Assembly (NCBI GenBank): GCA_937900305.1
Contig: CALCCV010000434.1
Location: 1 to 20,113 of the forward strand
DNA from: an uncultured Pseudobdellovibrionaceae bacterium
GTDB lineage: Bacteria > Bdellovibrionota > Bdellovibrionia > Bdellovibrionales > Bdellovibrionaceae
DNA: 20,113 nt
Direction of reading: 5' to 3'
The notes under the pieces were generated by a model. That model did no database searches. It was given only the letters and a program-made list of their open reading frames with translations, and was not told where the DNA came from. The position numbers and the translations under genes were made by a program. Positions 15,283 to 20,113 of the stretch are shown here, in pieces (positions within the stretch are counted from its first letter, which is position 1; the number at the start of each line of letters is the position of its first letter).

Positions 15283-15804
15283 ATGTCACTCGGGTCAAAA
15301 AAATTACAGACAGGAAGTTTCGTTCATCATCTCACGTCACGATCGCGGCGAGGCAGCAAGTTGCGGCGAACAGTGATTGCGGGGCTGATGCTAACGTCGA
15401 TGGTAGATATGTTCAGTCTCCTGGTGATTTTTCTTCTTCAATCCTTTTCAAATTCACCCGAGGTGGTGACTTTGCAAAAAGGTCTCGTCCTGCCATCGGC
15501 GATGAGCACAAGTGCCTCTAAAGATGCCCCGGTGCTGGCTGTTAGCAATGAGGATGTGATTCTCGATCAGATCAATTTTGGGAATGCGTCCATCGTGGCT
15601 AAAAATCCAACGGCGCTGGCCAAAAAACTTTTTGAAATCAAACAGTCTTGGGAGACCGCTCATCCCAATGAAGAATTTGCTGGGGATATTCATCTCCAGG
15701 CTGATAAAGGTCTGCCATCTTCGCTCGTGACACAATTTGTGCAGGTTTTAGTGAACCAAGGGTTTTCTTCGGTGAATCTTGCAGTTGTGGGAGCATCGCG
15801 ATGA
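15283..15804 (+). CDS. ExbD/TolR-like proton channel subunit, copy 2
   Basis: A 173-residue relative of the preceding protein but clearly diverged. A basic N-terminus of about 30 residues leads to a membrane segment, VIAGLMLTSMVDMFSLLVIFLL (written here as its two halves VIAGLMLTSM and VDMFSLLVIFLL), with the conserved Asp at residue 42. The periplasmic part (FVQVLVNQGFSSVNLAVVG) matches the ExbD C-terminal helix and strand. The ATG at 15283 is chosen because GGAGGG lies six bases upstream; a TTG at 15277 would sit on top of that site. The start is two bases past the previous stop, and the stop overlaps the next start. Two different TolR-type subunits beside one TolQ-type subunit resemble AglQ/AglS with AglR. 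Confidence 0.88.
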   Translation: MSLGSKKLQTGSFVHHLTSRSRRGSKLRRTVIAGLMLTSMVDMFSLLVIFLLQSFSNSPEVVTLQKGLVLPSAMSTSASKDAPVLAVSNEDVILDQINFGNASIVAKNPTALAKKLFEIKQSWETAHPNEEFAGDIHLQADKGLPSSLVTQFVQVLVNQGFSSVNLAVVGASR

Positions 15805-18611
15805 CGTTCGCCAAATATCAACGGCGACTTTTTGAGATCTGTTTTTTTTCTTTGGCGCTGGGTTCGGTCAGTCATGCCATTCAGCGTGAGCATGTGTTGA
15901 AAGAAGCTGAAAGTCTGTACCAGGGGCTCAAAGAAAACGATAAAGTTCGCCCCGGATTGGCGCTTCGCTATGCGGATCTTTTATTTGATTCGGCCATCGA
16001 ACTTTCGGGAAGTCTTCAGACCACCGAAAAAGACATGGATCAGGCGGATCGTTACCGGCAAGCGGCGAAAAGTTTGTACGAAAATATACTAACGGGATTT
16101 GGTGGAAAGTTTCCTCGTCCCTCAGCTCCACACGTGGTGCGAATGGAGTTTCAATTGGCTCGAATCGCCGTGGCCATGGGCGACACTCCGCGCGCGCTAG
16201 GACTCTGGCGCGAGCTCAGTCAACAAAAGATAACGCCTGCCATTCGCACCGAAAGTCAGCTGCACTTGGCAGAGCATCTCGAGTTGTCGATGGACGCAAA
16301 GGTTTTGCAAGAAGCTAAAAATCTCTACACTTTGGTGTTGGCAGAGGTGGGGGAAAGTCCGATTGCTCCCTACGTCAATCATCGTTTAGGTTGGACGGAA
16401 TACCGCTTAGGTTCGGCGGATCGCGCGATCATTCCGTTGAAATTCGCCATCGCTAAAGCCGACGCAAATTCGAAACCTGAAATCTTTGCGGATCTGGTTT
16501 TATTCCATTCGCGCTCAAGTCTCGCACCTCAGCAGGCGTTGGCGGATCTGCAAAAGATGGCGGGTGAATATAAATTGTCAGATCCCATTCAATCTCTGGC
16601 CCTTGCCTATGCCGAGGCTGATCGCCCTACACAACAAGTTCAGCTTCTGCAAATCATGGAGAAAGAAAATCCTTCTCTGGGCGCTCGAATTGAATTGCTC
16701 GATTTGTATGTGAAAGATGCGCGCTACCAGGACTATGAAAATTTAGCTCGCGACACCAACCTGAAGCTTTCTTCCGACGGATTGAATCGCACTTTGAAAT
16801 CGGCGAGCGAAGGCACGCTTCTCAATCTCGCGGCCCACTGGGATGGTGAGCGACGAGCAAAAAAAGAATTTTCTCCGGCGCTGCTAGACGAAACTGTGAA
16901 GCTGTTCGCCAGAGCTTTTTCGATGTCGCCAAAATTGGCTCAGGTGTTGGATGGGTGGGCCCTTGCTCATCCAGAGGCTTTACGGCGAGTTGTTTTTTGG
17001 ACCGAACTCACACGGGGAACTCACCGGGATGTGACCGACGTTCAACCCCTTGAGAAATTGGTTCGTGAAAGACGTTGGCACCCGTTGGCTGAAACTCAAA
17101 AAATTTCGGAAGCCATTTTAGATCTCGAGTATCTGGCCAAAGTTTTTCCGGCTCCCGAAAATCGCAAGTTCACTTACGAACAGGCTAAACTGGAGCGGCA
17201 AAATGGCAACTCGGAGAAAGCTCTTTTGCTCTTCCAGGGCTTGGCGGTTTTGCCGCAGTCGGGTGATCCAGATGAAGTGGCTCTATTCTCTCAAAATTCG
17301 GCGCTCGATATCTTGTCGCAACAGAAACGCTACGCTGATGTGAAGGCTCAGGCTTTGACTTGGACAGCGGCTCGCCCGGCCCAGCTGCTGGCGAAAACGA
17401 TTGGCAAAGGCTCTCCGCTTTCGAGCGAAGTTCAAAATATGGGCGTGATTGCGGCAAAAGCGGAATTCGAACAAAATGTCGCTGACGACAGCGACCAGAG
17501 CCTTCAATATTTTCACACGGCTTGCGCAAAAAAAGAGTTTTTCCCTACATCCTGTGAAAACACCTTAGCTCGGGCTCTTTCCAAAAAAGATGCAGCTGTG
17601 GTCTTTTTTGCTCTTCAGAGTCTAGAGCGTCAAGATGACCTGGCGTGGCAGTATGAGCGTTGGGGTTTTTTTGCCGAAGCCGCAATGTTGCGTGAGAAGC
17701 TCAATGGTTCGAGCCAAGATTTTTCTAAGCTCATGCGGACGTCGCTTCTTTATGAACTCGCTGGGGATCTCAAGAGCAGAGATCGACTGCTAAAAACTTA
17801 TGTGGCTGCAGCGGCACCGCGATTTTCCAAACTATCGGATGATGAAAAAGCACTTTTGTTTTTAACTCTCAAGGAGGCCCACCTCTTTTCGTTGGCGAGT
17901 TATGATTGGAGTTGGAGTGCCGGGCAGAAGGCCGAGTTGTCCCACTGGCTTTGGCAAACTGGCAAAGCCACTCCAAAAATTCGCAATGACTTCGTAGAGG
18001 TGTGTGCGGGGCAGTCCTACATTGATCCCAGTTTGTTTGAAAAAGAGTTGAAGGATCTCGATAGAGACCAGTCGAAAATAAATTTTTTGGGAGCTGGTAG
18101 CCAAAAGAAATTTCAACGCAGGGTTGCCACTCTGAAGCAGATGGATGGGCTGGCCAATTGTTTGCGAAGTGCATTGCCGTCCAATGAATCTGAAAAGGTG
18201 GCCGCACAGATGGCCGCATCTTACGGCGAGTTTGGCCAACAGATTTTGCAGACGCCGATTCCTCCAGATGTTCCTGCCGAAATGGTTGAGCAGGTGAAGT
18301 CGCAAATTCAAGACATGGCATCCCCTTTTGTGGCTTCTGCCGAAAGTCGTCGCAAAGAAGCCGGTAACGCTCCCGAGTCCTTTTTTCGAGATCTAAAACC
18401 TCGGGCTCCGGCGAAAATGCAAAACTCGATGGAAGCCAATGATTTAAAAGTCGCATTTTTTCGAGACTTGCGAAAAGATCCCGAAAATGCGGCCGTGCTC
18501 AAAGACTGGCAGATGCGTTTCCAAGAGGCTTCTCAACCCCGTCTGAGTGGATACTTGAGCGGGCGTTTGCAGGCTCTCGTTGGTCCTGATCAGGAAGGAG
18601 TGAAGCAATGA
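15801..18611 (+). CDS. Exported TPR-type scaffold protein of the motor operon
   Basis: A 936-residue protein that is almost entirely helical in appearance. A signal peptide ends in SHA at 26. The rest contains degenerate tetratricopeptide-like units, for example LGWTEYRLGSADRAIIPL near 195-215 and AKLERQNGNSEKALLLFQGL near 460-482, with the Gly/Ala and paired-helix pattern of TPRs. It has no membrane span after the signal, so it should be periplasmic or anchored through partners. The ATG overlaps the preceding stop as ATGA, with GGGAG seven bases upstream. In the Myxococcus gliding complex, TPR proteins such as AglT/GltE and AgmK/GltI occupy the periplasm next to the TolQR motor, and the context suggests a similar scaffold. 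I cannot assign a one-to-one orthologue. Confidence 0.75.
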   Translation: MTFAKYQRRLFEICFFSLALGSVSHAIQREHVLKEAESLYQGLKENDKVRPGLALRYADLLFDSAIELSGSLQTTEKDMDQADRYRQAAKSLYENILTGFGGKFPRPSAPHVVRMEFQLARIAVAMGDTPRALGLWRELSQQKITPAIRTESQLHLAEHLELSMDAKVLQEAKNLYTLVLAEVGESPIAPYVNHRLGWTEYRLGSADRAIIPLKFAIAKADANSKPEIFADLVLFHSRSSLAPQQALADLQKMAGEYKLSDPIQSLALAYAEADRPTQQVQLLQIMEKENPSLGARIELLDLYVKDARYQDYENLARDTNLKLSSDGLNRTLKSASEGTLLNLAAHWDGERRAKKEFSPALLDETVKLFARAFSMSPKLAQVLDGWALAHPEALRRVVFWTELTRGTHRDVTDVQPLEKLVRERRWHPLAETQKISEAILDLEYLAKVFPAPENRKFTYEQAKLERQNGNSEKALLLFQGLAVLPQSGDPDEVALFSQNSALDILSQQKRYADVKAQALTWTAARPAQLLAKTIGKGSPLSSEVQNMGVIAAKAEFEQNVADDSDQSLQYFHTACAKKEFFPTSCENTLARALSKKDAAVVFFALQSLERQDDLAWQYERWGFFAEAAMLREKLNGSSQDFSKLMRTSLLYELAGDLKSRDRLLKTYVAAAAPRFSKLSDDEKALLFLTLKEAHLFSLASYDWSWSAGQKAELSHWLWQTGKATPKIRNDFVEVCAGQSYIDPSLFEKELKDLDRDQSKINFLGAGSQKKFQRRVATLKQMDGLANCLRSALPSNESEKVAAQMAASYGEFGQQILQTPIPPDVPAEMVEQVKSQIQDMASPFVASAESRRKEAGNAPESFFRDLKPRAPAKMQNSMEANDLKVAFFRDLRKDPENAAVLKDWQMRFQEASQPRLSGYLSGRLQALVGPDQEGVKQ

Positions 18612-18907
18612 AGGGTTTCATTTTGCTAGGGCTTTACGTCTTGGGAATCACTTTTTGCGGGGTGGCTCAATCTGCCGAGGCACTGAAGTCAAGCAAAGGC
18701 AAAAAGAACTTAAGCCATTCTTTTGACTCGCAACTTGTTGAGGGAAAAATCTATCGGCCCGAGTTGAGTGTGGTGACTGGCGACCTCAGTTTGGAAGGAC
18801 TTGGGGTTCTTAAACTTCGAGATGGCTTTTCAGATCAGGCACATCGGGAAGCCCTAGCTGGTTTTACTGACGAGGTTTCGTCGGCGACTTCTCAGGAGGC
18901 TCGATGA
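18608..18907 (+). CDS. Small exported protein of the motor operon (unknown)
   Basis: A 99-residue protein with a signal peptide ending in QSAEA near residue 25, then a basic stretch (KSSKGKKN) and a mature part of about 70 residues. It has no cysteine after the signal and no motif I recognise. The ATG overlaps the TPR-protein stop (ATGA), with AAGGAG eight bases upstream, and its own stop overlaps the next start. Tight coupling on both sides makes a genuine gene very likely and suggests a periplasmic accessory role alongside the TPR and TonB-like proteins. No function can be proposed from the sequence alone. Confidence 0.75.
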   Translation: MKGFILLGLYVLGITFCGVAQSAEALKSSKGKKNLSHSFDSQLVEGKIYRPELSVVTGDLSLEGLGVLKLRDGFSDQAHREALAGFTDEVSSATSQEAR

Positions 18908-20109
18908 GTCTCGCATTTGTATCTGGCAAAAAAGAAATCCAAAAGTGGCTGGATCCTGCAGAGACAACCAACTATGGATTTTATCGGGGCTACGGATTGC
19001 AAGATGAGTTGGGTTTTGAGGCTCGAACGGGTCGACGTCGAAAAGACGGTTTAATTTGCGAATCCGAATCTGCATTGTTTTCGTTTCAACTTCAAAAACA
19101 CGCTGACAATTGGCAGGTCAGTGAAACAGAGGACTGCGAAGTTTTGCCCATTTCAGGTGGTTGGAAACTGCGTCACGCAACATGGGGTGAATTTCAACTT
19201 CTTGAAAAGTTTGAACCCGCTCCGCTTCCTCCTCACGATCAAGAGCGCTGGAAAGATCGCCGAATTCAAATGGCGCTGTTGGCGTCCCTGTTTTTAGCGA
19301 TTGGTTTAGGTGTTATTTTGTCGATTTTGGCTGGTCGGCCAGATGACATCGTGGTCGCCCAAGATCTGGCGCCGCCACCGGTGATGATTGAACTGGCCCA
19401 AAAACCGCCTCCTCCGCCGCCAGAACCAGTTGAAGAAAAAAAACCTGTGGATGAACCCCTCCTCCGGGCCAAGCGGGCCGTGACTAAAAATCTTGGATTT
19501 TTAAAACTCTTGGGCAGTAAAGAATTTAAAAAACAAGTGGGTGGAATTGAAACTACGGCGAAAATAAAAAGTGCAGGTGCAGGAGCTGGCGGGTCAGAAG
19601 GCTCGGGTGGAGAAGTGATGGCTGCGCTTGGCAAAGGTTTGCACGCTGCGACCATTGGTTCGACGGGTGCGAAAGGACTTGGCGGAATTGGCACGAAGGG
19701 GGCAGGTGGCGGCCAGGGTGGTTATGGTGAATTGACCGGTGGCGCCCGCGGAAGTTTGCTTTCAAACCAAGTGCTAGCTGGGATGGGTGGCAAAAGTGCT
19801 GGCGGTGATGTCGGACTCGACCGCGAGCAGATTTTGGCAACGATTCAAAGATATCTCAGCCAAGTTCGTGCATGTTATGAGGATGGTCTTAAGCGTATTC
19901 CCACTTTAGTGGGCCAGGTGGGAGTGTCTTTTGAAATCAATTCACTTGGACGTTTGAGTTTTAGTCGAGTGCAAAGGTCCTCGCTCAACGACCGAAATGT
20001 CGAAGAGTGCATTGTTACAAAAATGTTGGCTTGGAAGTTTCCAACTCCTCGCGGGGGCGTGAAAGTGCCGGTCAACTATCCTTTTATGCTTCGACCGGTG
20101 AAGCGGTGA
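18904..20109 (+). CDS. TonB-like transducer with AgmX/PglI-type C-terminal domain
   Basis: A 401-residue protein built in clear blocks. Residues 1-118 form a charged N-terminal domain with no signal, so probably cytoplasmic. One membrane helix spans 121-143. Residues 156-184 are Pro-rich (APPPVMIEL, then PPPPPPEPVEEKK), as in TonB linkers. Residues 213-305 are Gly/Ala/Ser-rich. The final 95 residues resemble the AgmX/PglI C-terminal domain: RACYEDGLKR with Cys324, GQVGVSFEI, VEECI with Cys369, then WKFPTPRGG and VNYPF. The two Cys are typical of that tail. TonB-like proteins couple the ExbBD motor to partners across the periplasm, here possibly outer-membrane proteins. AGGAGG lies five bases before the ATG, which overlaps the previous stop. 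GltJ and GltG of Myxococcus share this layout. The N-terminal domain I cannot assign. Confidence 0.88.
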   Translation: MSLAFVSGKKEIQKWLDPAETTNYGFYRGYGLQDELGFEARTGRRRKDGLICESESALFSFQLQKHADNWQVSETEDCEVLPISGGWKLRHATWGEFQLLEKFEPAPLPPHDQERWKDRRIQMALLASLFLAIGLGVILSILAGRPDDIVVAQDLAPPPVMIELAQKPPPPPPEPVEEKKPVDEPLLRAKRAVTKNLGFLKLLGSKEFKKQVGGIETTAKIKSAGAGAGGSEGSGGEVMAALGKGLHAATIGSTGAKGLGGIGTKGAGGGQGGYGELTGGARGSLLSNQVLAGMGGKSAGGDVGLDREQILATIQRYLSQVRACYEDGLKRIPTLVGQVGVSFEINSLGRLSFSRVQRSSLNDRNVEECIVTKMLAWKFPTPRGGVKVPVNYPFMLRPVKR

Positions 20110-20113
20110 TGAA
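20109..20113 (+). CDS. First codons of the next gene in the operon (cut by window end)
   Basis: The stop of the TonB-like gene (TGA, 20107-20109) overlaps an ATG at 20109-20111 as TGATG, the same coupling style as the upstream junctions. Only five bases are visible, so the product is unknown, but the operon very likely continues. Confidence 0.5.

Noticed and set aside
17862..18456. Long minus-strand frames opposite the TPR protein
   Set aside because: These are shadows of the coding strand with high Arg/Pro content and no start signals.

Overview
The window looks like chromosomal DNA of moderate GC from a Gram-negative predatory or gliding-type bacterium, most likely Bdellovibrionota (Bdellovibrio-like) or a relative of the Myxococcota. 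This placement is an inference. It rests on an ExbB/ExbD/TPR operon that ends in a protein with an AgmX/PglI-type C-terminal tail, on the many exported proteins and lipoproteins, and on a solitary periplasmic binding protein. I see no rRNA, tRNA, CRISPR array, transposase or prophage gene.

Left part (1-7476), all on the minus strand. It holds a phospholipase D-like lipoprotein, a small exported protein built from two 55-residue-period Cys-rich repeats with a strong terminator, a type II NADH dehydrogenase (ndh), and a 924-residue surface protein with a PilX-like N-terminus. The spacer 2044-2618 carries no convincing gene. It does hold a tandem 9-bp repeat, a perfect palindrome, and a long-armed hairpin followed by eight T residues that could end a small RNA.

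Middle part (7477-13847), mixed strands. A plus-strand M23 (LytM) peptidase lipoprotein converges on a minus-strand phosphoenolpyruvate carboxylase (ppc). Next come a divergent trypsin-like serine protease, a minus-strand family 3 solute-binding protein, and a plus-strand SAM-dependent methyltransferase. These look like independent single genes.

Right part (14080 to the end), plus strand. This is one tightly coupled operon: ExbB/TolQ-like, ExbD/TolR-like, a second ExbD/TolR-like, a 936-residue exported TPR-type protein, a 99-residue exported protein, and a single-span protein with Pro-rich and Gly-rich periplasmic segments and an AgmX/PglI (TonB-like) tail. From the second ExbD onward, each stop codon overlaps the next start. 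A further gene begins in the last five bases through a TGATG overlap. The set reads as a proton-driven inner-membrane motor plus a periplasm-spanning transducer, similar in parts list to Myxococcus Agl/Glt or Nfs machines. It is the best candidate here for an incompletely described system.
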